Counted from the first letter of the stretch, positions 13,839 through 22,013 are shown. The stretch is 48,084 bases of DNA from a virus (IMGVR_UViG_3300023184_000200:1-48084), one strand, 5' to 3'. Made by a program: numbers and translations. Notes: a model not told the origin generated them from the sequence alone.

Positions 13839-15590
13839 TTATACTTTCTTTATTAATCTTTTTTCGATACTTTCTCGTTCGGCATCACTCAATAACTCTG
13901 GATCATACTCGCCGGTACCAATTTTTTCAATAAGATGATCAATATATGCTTCATCATAAATGTATTGGTCACTTAATTTTTTATCTACTTCAATCCAACC
14001 AGTGCCGTTGAATTTATACAAGGCGCTGGGCAATTGGTCCACTCTAAGGAACATGTCACCCTTGCCGCAGTTGTCAGGAAAGCTGGTTCCAAACCCACGC
14101 ATTTCACCAGCGGCAGACTTGGGTGCATTGTCGGCAGATAATCCCAAATCAAATCGATCCATTGGACCGGCATTAGTCCAGGTACCGTCGGGCTGAGGTA
14201 TCCATAGATTGCCATCACTTTCTGGTTGTTTTGTTTCTTGCGCAGCTGGAGGATTATTTACAAACCGGTTAATTAATTGGTTACGTTCACCATCACTAAT
14301 TGGTAAAGTATTGATATGCTCTATATCATGCCACGGTAGGCGATCTATTTCTCCGTCTTGATGTTGGGCATGAAACATTCTTTCATCAATTTCCGGATGT
14401 TGTGCCAGATACGATTGTTTTGCTAAAAGATGATGTTGATCTTCAGGATGTATTTCTGGAACTTTAATGTGGGACAACGAGTCATGTAGAGATTCTGCAA
14501 TTACTTCTTCCTTGGCTGTTTGTTTGGCCTGAAAAAACTCTTCTACTTCTTCATCGGTATCAGGGTAAGTGGTTTGCGGCACAGCAATAACAGTCCACAT
14601 CCAACCTGGCGGATGTGGATCTTTTGCCTGAGGAAATAATTCATATTCGATAATCACTTCCCCAGTTGGTAAATCTTTGTCTGCTGACTCTTGTATTTGT
14701 TTTAGTTGTTCTTTGGTCAATGGACCATCATCGGCTTCATACTTGGGCTCTTCTTTGATACCAAGATCCTGCATGGTTTCTGCTAACTCTTGCTCAATTC
14801 TGGCGTGTGCTTCTGAGTCTGATTCTTCTTTGTCATTTCGGGCCCATCGAATACTTTGTTGTGCGGCAAGAATTAGCACAAGTGCCAATGGATCAAACAC
14901 AGCAACAATAATTACAATCATCCATACCACTGCTTTTTCTAATATGTTGGCATCAGGATTGTCATCGTAAATTAATTTGGCAACGTATTTGATTGGTCCT
15001 ACTTCAGCTTCCACTTTGCGGACTTCTGCCGCAATAGGAGCACGTTCTTCGTTAAGGGCGGTAATAGTTTTCTGTTCGGCTTGGATCTCGGATTGAAGTC
15101 TTGTGCGTTCTTTTTGTTGACTGCGTCTAATGCCAACAGCTTTGTCGGCACCTTTTTCATCACTGCTTCGACCCATAACTTGGTCCACAGCCTCATCCAT
15201 TTGTTTAAGCGCCTTCCGGTTCGCATCTATATTGTCCCTTGCTATTCGAATCTTTTCGTCATAAATGGCAATCTTGCCTTGCACATCTCCTGATACTATA
15301 TTTTGATCGTTGTGGGCTTTACTTAAAAATCCAAAGATGCCCATGCTGGTGATCAACATCAACATCACCACTGCTGGCAATAGATATAGTTTAAATGTAA
15401 GGCTGGCTCTTTCCCAATTGTTCTTTAACCATACCGCGGCAACCACTTTGCCCAATTCCAGGCTACCGCCCATGATCAAGATTGGAATTATAGCACCAGA
15501 GAAGATTGCGGCCAGACCGGTTACGCTATAGTAAGCACCAACAATCTCAATCAGCAAGGCTACAAATAAGGTAAAGTATCCAAACAGCAT
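13839..15590 (-). CDS. Large membrane and coiled-coil phage protein
   Basis: A 583-residue protein. Membrane segments at about 1-22, 25-48, 66-90 and 218-243 flank a long charged coiled coil (95-205; ARDNIDANRKALKQMDEA, SEIQAEQKTITALNEER). After residue 260 the chain is acidic and probably extended, ending with a small domain (SALYKFNGTGWIEVDK) and an acidic helix (SDAERESIEKRLIKK). The topology resembles phage/bacterial four-segment coiled-coil membrane proteins (DUF4407-like), but I cannot assign a function. The ATG at 15590 is 8 nt from a GCTAAATA motif with no Shine-Dalgarno. Its position between clpX and a CDGSH-like gene suggests an envelope-stress or virion-membrane role (inference). 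Confidence 0.75.
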   Translation of the reverse strand: MLFGYFTLFVALLIEIVGAYYSVTGLAAIFSGAIIPILIMGGSLELGKVVAAVWLKNNWERASLTFKLYLLPAVVMLMLITSMGIFGFLSKAHNDQNIVSGDVQGKIAIYDEKIRIARDNIDANRKALKQMDEAVDQVMGRSSDEKGADKAVGIRRSQQKERTRLQSEIQAEQKTITALNEERAPIAAEVRKVEAEVGPIKYVAKLIYDDNPDANILEKAVVWMIVIIVAVFDPLALVLILAAQQSIRWARNDKEESDSEAHARIEQELAETMQDLGIKEEPKYEADDGPLTKEQLKQIQESADKDLPTGEVIIEYELFPQAKDPHPPGWMWTVIAVPQTTYPDTDEEVEEFFQAKQTAKEEVIAESLHDSLSHIKVPEIHPEDQHHLLAKQSYLAQHPEIDERMFHAQHQDGEIDRLPWHDIEHINTLPISDGERNQLINRFVNNPPAAQETKQPESDGNLWIPQPDGTWTNAGPMDRFDLGLSADNAPKSAAGEMRGFGTSFPDNCGKGDMFLRVDQLPSALYKFNGTGWIEVDKKLSDQYIYDEAYIDHLIEKIGTGEYDPELLSDAERESIEKRLIKKV

Positions 15591-15597
15591 AGTTTAA

Positions 15598-15605
15598 TAT
15601 TTAGC
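15598..15605 (-). promoter_or_regulatory. Late-type promoter (GCTAAATA) for the 583-residue gene
   Basis: GCTAAATA (15605-15598) overlaps the stop codon of the CDGSH-like gene; the next ATG is 7 nt downstream with no ribosome binding site. Confidence 0.5.
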
Positions 15606-15771
15606 TATTATCCTGTGCTGATTTCTTTGATTCGTTTAATCGGTATTTGTTTAGTGCGGCTTGGTAGGCTTCCTCAGTTAGGCCGTGCCAACCACAACAC
15701 TTGCCTGTTGGACTACGGCCACAACCACACCGGCCAAATTCTTCAGGATTTTCTTTAACCCTTACTTGCAT
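15601..15771 (-). CDS. Small CDGSH-like cysteine/histidine protein
   Basis: A 56-residue protein whose centre reads CGCGRSPTGKCCGWHGL (residues 15-31). It keeps the order C-x-C-x2-S ... C-x-G-x-H of CDGSH iron-sulfur proteins, which bind a [2Fe-2S] cluster with three Cys and one His, but is one residue shorter between S and the last Cys and has CCGWH rather than CDGSH; a zinc site is the alternative. The ATG forms a TAATG overlap with the BI-1/YccA gene stop, so the two are translationally coupled. The C-terminal half is a helix (EEAYQAALNKY). Function unknown. Confidence 0.75.
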   Translation of the reverse strand: MQVRVKENPEEFGRCGCGRSPTGKCCGWHGLTEEAYQAALNKYRLNESKKSAQDNS

Positions 15772-16460
15772 TATTTTCTATCACCGAACAATTGCAACAA
15801 GTTTATGAACAAGTTGATAAAGTCCATATACAATGTCAACGCACCACGAACTTCGGCCGCATCAGTGGTTTCTACACTGAGTTCTTCACGGATCTGTTGT
15901 GTGTCATAGGCAGTCAGTCCAAGAAAGATTATGATTGCTAAAGCGGAGATCACCATCTGCATCACGGTGCTGCCAATAAAGATGTTCACAATACTGGCAA
16001 TACAGATGGCGATCAAACCTACAAACATGAACTTGCCAACACTATCTAAACTGCGCTTGGTAAAATAGCCATAGCCACTCATGACCGCAAACAAGATGGC
16101 CGCGCCCATGAATGCACTAACAATCGATCCCATGGCAAACACAGCAAAGATCATTGAGAAACTCAGGCCCATCAAGGCAGCAAAGCCATGTAAACAAAGT
16201 TGAGCGATTGGTTTACTTGGATCATTGCCCAGTACCATAGCGATACCAAAGATTGCCGCAAGCGGAGCAAAAATCACAATCCATTTCATCACGCCGGTAA
16301 AAAAGAATTGTAACAACTCAGGTGTGGTTCCTACCAAGTAACTCACCAGCATTGACACAATCACTGCTAGACTCATGTGCCCATACACACGACCCATAGC
16401 CGAGTTGATTTGTTCGGCTGAACGGTATTGTTCATCATTAAATATAACTGTATCATTCAT
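15771..16460 (-). CDS. Bax inhibitor-1 / YccA-family membrane protein
   Basis: A 229-residue protein with seven hydrophobic segments from about residue 24 on. Family landmarks: N-terminal cytosolic QINSAMGRVYGHMSLAV, SGYGYFTKRSLDSVGK in the middle and LTAYDTQQIRE (about 184-194) with the conserved Asp, then GALTLYMDFINLFINLLQLF at the C-terminus. In E. coli YccA binds and restrains the membrane protease FtsH; other members conduct calcium or protons. A phage copy could protect phage membrane proteins from FtsH or alter envelope homeostasis (inference). GGAGAAAAC lies before the ATG. Coupled to the CDGSH-like gene. Confidence 0.92.
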   Translation of the reverse strand: MNDTVIFNDEQYRSAEQINSAMGRVYGHMSLAVIVSMLVSYLVGTTPELLQFFFTGVMKWIVIFAPLAAIFGIAMVLGNDPSKPIAQLCLHGFAALMGLSFSMIFAVFAMGSIVSAFMGAAILFAVMSGYGYFTKRSLDSVGKFMFVGLIAICIASIVNIFIGSTVMQMVISALAIIIFLGLTAYDTQQIREELSVETTDAAEVRGALTLYMDFINLFINLLQLFGDRK

Positions 16461-16481
16461 AGTTTTCTCCTTGATTAAAAA

Positions 16482-17657
16482 TTATTCTGGAACCGGGATT
16501 CGCTCCAGTGCCACAGCAGGATCCCATTCCTTGCAATACTTAGCACGATTGGCGCGACCTTCTTTACTGTCCGGGTCATAGTCAATCCAAGTAAACTCTG
16601 TGCCATCGCAGTTGGGACAATGGTCATTGTAGTCATCATCGGTACGACGTTCTTCACCTCGTCCAACCCAGCCACACGTTTTATTATCACAACTAACGTC
16701 TACTGGTTCTGGCGGCTGATTAACCCACGAGCTTGTGTCCCAATTATATCCTGACCAAGAAACAATCTCGCCAGTAATCGGATTAAACTTGCCATATTCC
16801 CACTCACCAAATTGTGTGCCATCCCAGTATGCTGAGCCGTATGTTGTACCAAAGTGTCGCCACGTGCAACTGTAATAGCCAGGCAGTGTGGGTTTAACTT
16901 TCTTGAACTTAAAAGTCTCAGATCGTTCCCAGGTACTTGGGCTTGTACCATATGGAGGATGACCCCAATCTTTTTCTTCGGGTGCATAGGTTTCCCATGA
17001 GTTGCTGTCTTTTACAAGATACATTCCAAAGTCACTACTCTTACCATCGGTACTGCCGCCATAGTTGTCAATGTCTTCGCCATCATATACAACACCGTTG
17101 ACTAGTTCTTCACCGTCGATGTCATCGTAGTGCAGTTCTAATTTTTCAATATCAAATGGTTGTGTAAGTTCAATCTCACCTTCAAAGAATGTGCCTTTTT
17201 CATTGCTGGTACCAATAAACACCACAGTACCTGCAGGTTTACTACCAACCCATGCTTCATCATTGCATGACCAGTCTGGTTCACCATCACAGCCACCTCC
17301 GCCAATATCCTCTAATCTCTTTTCAAATACTACCGTACCGTTCTCATCTTCGATTTGTAGTGTACCGGCATTACGACTAACACCGTTAGTATGTGCCATA
17401 TCATCGCACTCGTACCACGAACCCGGGGGAAATGGTAGCTGGTCAACATCTAGTCCCATTTCATCTTGCACGGTTTCTTCATCACTCCACGCAATCTCAG
17501 AAAGGTCAACTTGGTTCTCCATACAGTAGTCCCAGACCGCACGGTCTACTGTGCCCATGACCTTTTCGCCACCATATCCCCACATACTGATTTTGTAGGT
17601 GCGTGGAGTGAATTTCAATGTGTTGATTAACTGTTCTTTTTCTGCTTTGGTTGCCAT
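16482..17657 (-). CDS. Hypothetical protein with C-terminal zinc ribbon
   Basis: A 391-residue acidic, Trp/Gly/Asp-rich soluble protein. N-terminal part resembles a conserved layout (TYKISMWGYGGEKVMGTVDR, IAWSDEETVQDEMG); the middle is beta-rich with many Y/W/G turns; residues about 330-360 hold a four-cysteine ribbon: C-x4-C (VSCDNKTCGW) and C-x2-C (HCPNCDG). Composition suggests a virion-associated or nucleic-acid-contacting protein. No catalytic motif found. It is followed after 21 nt by the BI-1/YccA gene and preceded by a tiny membrane protein gene. The family is not named by me. Confidence 0.75.
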   Translation of the reverse strand: MATKAEKEQLINTLKFTPRTYKISMWGYGGEKVMGTVDRAVWDYCMENQVDLSEIAWSDEETVQDEMGLDVDQLPFPPGSWYECDDMAHTNGVSRNAGTLQIEDENGTVVFEKRLEDIGGGGCDGEPDWSCNDEAWVGSKPAGTVVFIGTSNEKGTFFEGEIELTQPFDIEKLELHYDDIDGEELVNGVVYDGEDIDNYGGSTDGKSSDFGMYLVKDSNSWETYAPEEKDWGHPPYGTSPSTWERSETFKFKKVKPTLPGYYSCTWRHFGTTYGSAYWDGTQFGEWEYGKFNPITGEIVSWSGYNWDTSSWVNQPPEPVDVSCDNKTCGWVGRGEERRTDDDYNDHCPNCDGTEFTWIDYDPDSKEGRANRAKYCKEWDPAVALERIPVPE

Positions 17658-17658
17658 G

Positions 17659-17769
17659 TTATTCCCTGTCTAAAAATTCAAATACCTTGCTAAGAAGCCA
17701 TACCAACAGTATAGCCAGCAATATAGTTCCTACGGCTTCAACAAACCAAGATTGTATTAGCCAATCCAT
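17659..17769 (-). CDS. Tiny single-pass membrane protein
   Basis: A 36-residue protein: MDWLIQSWFVEAVG, then one membrane helix (TILLAILLVWLLSKVF) and an acidic end. Start overlaps the stop of the SH3-like gene (TAATG) and its stop sits 1 nt before the next ATG, the strict packing typical of real genes here. Function unknown. Confidence 0.6.
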   Translation of the reverse strand: MDWLIQSWFVEAVGTILLAILLVWLLSKVFEFLDRE

Positions 17770-18053
17770 TATATTTGCACAATCCGTGTTACATTGGCAA
17801 CACGAAATGATCGCCATTCTGCCTTGTCTACACACCAAACACTCAATGTCTCGGGCTTGTAAAGTCGAGTTTCATGAAACTCTTTGAGCGGTTGTGGTGG
17901 CAGTAAAGTGCTGTCTAGAGTGCAAGGCATAGTTCGTAGTTCACCATTTAGTTTAGTAAATGTAACTTCGCAAACGCCATGTGCCAACAGGTCACGGATT
18001 TCACGGTTACGTGAATCTACGTCTTCTGTAGCAGTATCATATACAATTTCCAT
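17769..18053 (-). CDS. WYL_2 / Sm-like SH3-fold protein
   Basis: A 94-residue protein. VCEVTFTKLNGELRTMPCTL followed later by SVWCVDKAEWRSFRV is the pattern of the WYL_2 (formerly DUF2693) Sm-like SH3 beta-barrel domain found in many phage genomes: V-x-F-x-K-x-x-G-x-x-R-x-M-x-C-T-L and W-R-S-F-R. Likely a small nucleic-acid or ligand-binding barrel. The ATG at 18053 is used because the in-frame TTG farther upstream lies in the MazG-like gene; AAAAGG is upstream. Operon with the MazG-like gene and ligase. Confidence 0.8.
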   Translation of the reverse strand: MEIVYDTATEDVDSRNREIRDLLAHGVCEVTFTKLNGELRTMPCTLDSTLLPPQPLKEFHETRLYKPETLSVWCVDKAEWRSFRVANVTRIVQI

Positions 18054-18054
18054 G

Positions 18055-18336
18055 TCAAGCGGCCTTTTCAAAAATGGTACTCCAAATTTTCAGCTTCTCA
18101 CGTTTGGCCTCTGCGGCTTTTTCAATACCAGACCAACTTACAATATCCAACTCCTGCAAGATATCAATCATAGCATATAAATCGCCAATTTCATCTTCTA
18201 GGTGTTCTCGATTGGTTTTATCTTTGCCGGGTTTGGCATTGTCTATACCGAAGCGACGGATTTTACTAACAGCCTGAATTACTTCAGCACATTCTTCTTG
18301 CAGAATGTCCATTACTTCACTAGTTGTTTTATTCAC
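18055..18336 (-). CDS. MazG-like nucleotide pyrophosphohydrolase
   Basis: A 93-residue all-alpha NTP pyrophosphatase-like protein. Metal-binding motif EExxE at 14-18 (LQEECAEVIQAVSKI) and E-x2-D at 49-52 (HLEDEIGDLYAMIDIL). MazG-type enzymes convert (d)NTPs or alarmones to monophosphates; phage copies are thought to prune unusual nucleotides or alter ppGpp signalling. ATG overlaps the ligase stop (4 nt), tying it to DNA metabolism. Confidence 0.85.
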   Translation of the reverse strand: MNKTTSEVMDILQEECAEVIQAVSKIRRFGIDNAKPGKDKTNREHLEDEIGDLYAMIDILQELDIVSWSGIEKAAEAKREKLKIWSTIFEKAA

Positions 18337-19706
18337 AATTTTTCTCCTGCTTCAAACCCACGGAAACGAACAAACCGAGGGAACCTTAAACTGTATGATC
18401 CGTCTTGGTTTTGCGTAACTGCATCAGCTTCAACTTCAATAACATTACCAAGTAACTGATCTCTTGCCAACCAATACTCATCACGATTAGCATCAGACAG
18501 ACCGCTACCAACATTAACATGAATATTTCGTTCATTATCAACTCCTTCACAAATTATAGCACCCAAGCGGCCTGCATTGCGACCTGTGCCTTCTTCAAAA
18601 CCCACAATATTGAGATCTACTGTTATAGTAGGTTTCCATTTCATCCAAAAGTCTGAACGTTTGCACTCGTAAGGTGCATCTAAACTTTTGATCATAATGC
18701 CTTCAAATCCTTCAGCCACACAATCTTCGGCATAGCGATTCATGATGTCATGCCCTTCGGCCGTGTCTAGATCAACATCAAGACCGTTCATGATCCGCAA
18801 ACAATTGGTTTCCATCAATTGACTACGAGCACTTTCTAACCACTCAATGCGTTTGTATTGTTGCATATTGCAGTGACCTTCTTTCAAAGCATCTAACGGA
18901 ATAATGTCAAAGATATGATACACCATACCAGAAGTTTCAACATCAGTTTTGCGTTGAGCTTGTTTCATGAGCTTTTGAAAACTTTCACCTACAATCTCAC
19001 CATCCAACACAAAGTGGCCACCTGTGCCACGTCCATACTGGAATGCTCTGCGTTGATCCAATATTGCTTCTGCAATCTGCGGAAAGTTAACAAACTCTTT
19101 GCCATTGCGGCTGTATAAAGTGCAGGCATTACCAGATACTACCGCTAACACACGCACACCATCCAGTTTGCACTCAAGGCGTTTGATACCTTTGAGCTTC
19201 TTAGGTTGGTCAGTAGAATCTTGTGCCAGTTGGCAACTGAACACTGGAATTTTCCACTCTGAGTTGCCTAGAACTTTGTTTAGAGTTTTTTCACTGATAC
19301 CACAACGTAGGTCTTTAATAATGACTCTACGGCACAGACCATTCCACTCCGCTGAGTCAAACTGTTCACTCATCCACTCAATGGATTCTTTAGCGTTGTG
19401 TCCAGTAAGGCTACGGGTGCGTAGAGCTTCCAACATGGCCCAAAACTTTGGCCAAGGATTTGGACGGTCTGTGAGATCTTTGGTCTCAGGAACTTTCTTT
19501 ACGCCAAATACAAAATAGGGGTTGTAGGCTTGGTAGCAGTTGAACAAGAAGCATTGAGCATTGGCTGATCCTAACTTGGATGCCATTAGTGCTTTTTCAA
19601 TTACTGATTCTTTGTGTAAACGGCTGTCGCTTGATTCTAGGTCTCTGATCCAGTCTGCGGCCACTTTGATCTCATTAAATTGTTCACTGGTAAAATCTAT
19701 GTCCAT
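18333..19706 (-). CDS. ATP-dependent DNA ligase (T4 gp30-like)
   Basis: A 457-residue ligase with all nucleotidyltransferase motifs: I, CKLDGVR with catalytic Lys180; III/IIIa, FVLDGEIVGESF (232-243) and YHIFDII (263-269); IV, EGFEGIMIK (332-340); V, FWMKWKP (353-359), then an OB-fold domain including HVNVGSG. Length and motif spacing match T4 DNA ligase (487 residues). It seals nicks during replication, recombination and repair. The N-terminal domain (1-160) is helical as in T4 ligase. GTAAATA lies immediately before the ATG but too close to act as a promoter for this start. Overlaps the MazG-like gene downstream. Confidence 0.95.
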   Translation of the reverse strand: MDIDFTSEQFNEIKVAADWIRDLESSDSRLHKESVIEKALMASKLGSANAQCFLFNCYQAYNPYFVFGVKKVPETKDLTDRPNPWPKFWAMLEALRTRSLTGHNAKESIEWMSEQFDSAEWNGLCRRVIIKDLRCGISEKTLNKVLGNSEWKIPVFSCQLAQDSTDQPKKLKGIKRLECKLDGVRVLAVVSGNACTLYSRNGKEFVNFPQIAEAILDQRRAFQYGRGTGGHFVLDGEIVGESFQKLMKQAQRKTDVETSGMVYHIFDIIPLDALKEGHCNMQQYKRIEWLESARSQLMETNCLRIMNGLDVDLDTAEGHDIMNRYAEDCVAEGFEGIMIKSLDAPYECKRSDFWMKWKPTITVDLNIVGFEEGTGRNAGRLGAIICEGVDNERNIHVNVGSGLSDANRDEYWLARDQLLGNVIEVEADAVTQNQDGSYSLRFPRFVRFRGFEAGEKL

Positions 19707-19710
19707 ATAT

Positions 19711-20169
19711 TTACTCTACCTTGCTAGATGTTAGTTTACATACTAAAAGGAACTGTTCGTATGCTTGACGCACACTTGCGTTTTGCATCAATTTGTCAGC
19801 TTCTACTTGCATAGCCGTTACACCTGCTTCAGCAATATCACGACTACTTGCCCTGTGTAGACATCTAGCATCGTCACCAAACACTGTGACTAAATGTTCC
19901 CAAGCCGCTAGTTGTTTTGGTGTAAGAGGTTTAACTGCTGGCTGGATTTCGCTGGCTTTACGAAGTGCATCACAGATAGCATCTTCTGCGTACCGCCCGG
20001 CTGCAATCATTGGAGCCAGAGCAGGGTCAATGCGAAAACGACGACTACTACCTCCGGGATAGCACATAACCAAATGATTGCCCTTTGGAAAGCTATCCAA
20101 ATACTCGCTATCGTATTCTGAGACTGGAACATATCTACGACCCTTTTTTTCATAATAAATCTTTTTCAT
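19711..20169 (-). CDS. Conserved T4-like phage protein of unknown function
   Basis: A 152-residue protein starting MKKIYYEKKGRRYVPVSEYD; characteristic elements are FPKGNHLVMCYPGG, RIDPALAPMIAAGRYAEDAI and RQAYEQFLLVCKL at the end. I recall closely similar proteins, with the same order of motifs, in T4-like phages of aquatic bacteria, always uncharacterised. Basic N-terminus and helical C-terminal half. It lies just upstream of DNA ligase, so a DNA-metabolism role is plausible but not shown. Confidence 0.8.
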   Translation of the reverse strand: MKKIYYEKKGRRYVPVSEYDSEYLDSFPKGNHLVMCYPGGSSRRFRIDPALAPMIAAGRYAEDAICDALRKASEIQPAVKPLTPKQLAAWEHLVTVFGDDARCLHRASSRDIAEAGVTAMQVEADKLMQNASVRQAYEQFLLVCKLTSSKVE

Positions 20170-20465
20170 ACAAAGCCCTTAATCGAACACGAATTTGCAA
20201 AAACATACGGCCCGCATTTGCGATGAAACGTTTCGTAGTTTGTCAATTTTCCGGGATTGAGTGGCATGTCATAATGCGAGATCCATGTTTTCATTATACC
20301 AGTGATATCTTCAACTGTAAACCAATTGAGAGCAAGTCCTAAATATTGGTCGGCTTTACGATGCATGTTTCTTTTGGATTTCATAATATCCTGGGCCCAA
20401 ACATGACACATTGTAGCCGGGTCGGCTCTCAACACATCCCACATCAGTTGTTGCTGTTCGGTCAC
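20166..20465 (-). CDS. Hypothetical protein
   Basis: A 99-residue soluble protein with a GTG start (20465) 1 nt after the lipoprotein stop; an internal ATG at 20444 is an alternative. No Shine-Dalgarno is seen for either. The sequence has the elements LMWDVLRADPATMCHVWAQD, RKADQYLGLALNWFTVEDI and three cysteines. Its stop overlaps the next gene's ATG (ATGA-type). Unknown function. Confidence 0.65.
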   Translation of the reverse strand: MTEQQQLMWDVLRADPATMCHVWAQDIMKSKRNMHRKADQYLGLALNWFTVEDITGIMKTWISHYDMPLNPGKLTNYETFHRKCGPYVFANSCSIKGFV

Positions 20466-20468
20466 TGA

Positions 20469-21137
20469 TCAGTTGGCAATGGTAACTTGTCCAATCACAG
20501 CACCGGGTTTTTGCAGTGCCGCATCTCGACGAGCCTTGTATTCTTCATTGTCCACTGGCAACAAATTCAACGATGTGGGTCGAACAGGTGTGACTTCAAC
20601 ACCTTTTTGTTCACGTGACATATCGTCAAGTTCTTTGAATGCTTCTCGAGCACTGCGTTTGGTATTCTTGTTTGCATTACCTGCAAGAGACAGAGCCACC
20701 AACACATAAGTGCGAATACGATTGCCTTCGGCTACGTGTTTCATTTCCACAGTTTCTACACCAGAAATGTCTACGTCGGCACACATGCTACGGATGGCCA
20801 ATTCACTTTGCTCAGTTCCGGTATCACCATTGTCGGCTTTGTAAATTTTAGTTTGGCTACGAACTGTTCCGCCTGCACTGTTACAAATCTTGCTATAAGC
20901 CATGGTCTTGGCTTTGATGTCTGCAAATCCAAAATCGCTACTAGTAGCAGTTCCGTTTTCAAACACATAGCCAGGAGCCTTAGGCAGTTTGCTCATCCAC
21001 TCCGGTGCTTCTTTCACAGCCGCTGCCATGTGCGAAACTGGCGGTGCGCCACTGTTTTGCAGTTGTGCGGTGTTGTTGGTTGTGCCACACGCGGTTAGCA
21101 CACTTGCCACTGCTGTTATAATTAATAATTTTTTCAT
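20469..21137 (-). CDS. Outer-membrane-type lipoprotein (LPP20-like)
   Basis: A 222-residue lipoprotein: signal peptide MKKLLIITAVASVLTAC with lipobox L-T-A-C (Cys17), then a Ser/Thr-rich linker and a domain with APEWMSKLPKAPGYVFENGT and ALAEA-like helices, resembling the LPP20 lipoprotein family. The phage-encoded lipoprotein would be exported and lipidated by the host; such proteins can block superinfection or receptors (inference). A full sigma70 promoter lies upstream, marking it as early expressed. Confidence 0.82.
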   Translation of the reverse strand: MKKLLIITAVASVLTACGTTNNTAQLQNSGAPPVSHMAAAVKEAPEWMSKLPKAPGYVFENGTATSSDFGFADIKAKTMAYSKICNSAGGTVRSQTKIYKADNGDTGTEQSELAIRSMCADVDISGVETVEMKHVAEGNRIRTYVLVALSLAGNANKNTKRSAREAFKELDDMSREQKGVEVTPVRPTSLNLLPVDNEEYKARRDAALQKPGAVIGQVTIAN

Positions 21138-21171
21138 TTATTCACCTTTCGGGTTTGGTTACGATAACAAT

Positions 21172-21200
21172 ACTATACTACAAATGTCACCATTTGTCAA
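21172..21200 (-). promoter_or_regulatory. Sigma70 promoter of the lipoprotein gene
   Basis: TTGACA (21200-21195), 17-nt spacer, TATAGT (21177-21172). The -35 end and spacer contain the dyad ACAAATG-N4-CATTTGT, a possible operator whose AAATG half-site recurs in the promoters at 23374 and 24188. Confidence 0.85.
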
Positions 21201-21750
21201 CCACCAGCCATTCGTTGTCATGTGAACGACAAATGATACCTTGACGATGTCGTAAGTCTCCAGATCGGACTTCCTGTTCGGCAAACCAACGACATGTGGC
21301 ATTATGGTAAACAAATTGTTTTGGAAAATGTGGGTGCGGTAACACTTCGCTTTCTAACACCCGATCTCCTACTTCAACTCGGCGCACCTTGGGCAGTGTC
21401 TGATCGGTACATACCATATTTTGTTCTACGGCCAACGTCTTTCCACTGGCGCGGCTCATTATTTGAGTGCGTCCTTTATCCATTGCACCTCGACACAGTA
21501 GAGCCTCGCTTAGAGCTTTTGGACCGACGTTTTCGCCTTCGGCTGTGATCCATTCACCATTTACCTGTGCTCTAAAATTTACAATGCATTTGTTCTGTGT
21601 AGGAGAGATAGGCACCACCCATGGTTTCACATCGGCAATGCTGGTAATTTGCATGGCAGTTTGACTGGTCATGGCTGACCTAACAAAGCACTCGGCCTGT
21701 GCAGTGGCCGTTACAGCCATGGCCATTGTGATTATCGATTTGCGCCACAT
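21187..21750 (-). CDS. Exported hypothetical protein
   Basis: From ATG 21750 the protein has 187 residues: signal peptide MWRKSIITMAMAVTATAQA, cleaved before ECFV. The mature part is beta-rich with several cysteines (NKCIVNFRAQ, LLCRGAMDKG, NMVCTDQ, ATCRWF, IICRSHDNEW), which in the periplasm could form disulfides. An in-frame ATG at 21768 is less likely as it would hide the signal peptide. It overlaps the upstream lipoprotein gene by 19 nt. Family unknown. Confidence 0.72.
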   Translation of the reverse strand: MWRKSIITMAMAVTATAQAECFVRSAMTSQTAMQITSIADVKPWVVPISPTQNKCIVNFRAQVNGEWITAEGENVGPKALSEALLCRGAMDKGRTQIMSRASGKTLAVEQNMVCTDQTLPKVRRVEVGDRVLESEVLPHPHFPKQFVYHNATCRWFAEQEVRSGDLRHRQGIICRSHDNEWLVVDKW

Positions 21751-22013
21751 GCTGATCTTAGCCCCCATAGTGCATTTTTCAATTTGGTGTAGTAAGTTCG
21801 ATCTTGTTCTGTGTAAGGACGAGTCAGATGATACTGATTATACTCAGCAATTCTATCTTCTAAGAATCGGCGTTGAGTTTCGCTGTATGCACAATCAGCT
21901 TTGAATGTGTCCATAGTGTAGTAGGGCAACATCACAGATACTGGTACCACAGGTGCCTGACTGGCACATCCACCTAACACAACGGCACTGACAAGAACAA
22001 GATATTTAATCAT
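21732..22013 (-). CDS. Small lipoprotein
   Basis: A 93-residue protein from ATG 22013: signal MIKYLVLVSAVVLGGC with lipobox L-G-G-C (Cys16), then about 77 residues with helical charged region (ETQRRFLEDRIAEYNQYHLT, KLKNALWGLRSACG). The upstream in-frame codons belong to the 53-residue gene. ATGA overlap with that gene's stop. Three consecutive envelope-targeted genes lie here (this one, the 187-residue exported protein and the LPP20-like lipoprotein). Confidence 0.75.
   Translation of the reverse strand: MIKYLVLVSAVVLGGCASQAPVVPVSVMLPYYTMDTFKADCAYSETQRRFLEDRIAEYNQYHLTRPYTEQDRTYYTKLKNALWGLRSACGANR

Noticed and set aside
19708-19714. GTAAATA directly before the DNA ligase ATG as a promoter
   Set aside because: It ends 1 nt before the ATG, so transcription from it would begin inside the coding sequence; it is also the stop-codon context of the upstream gene.
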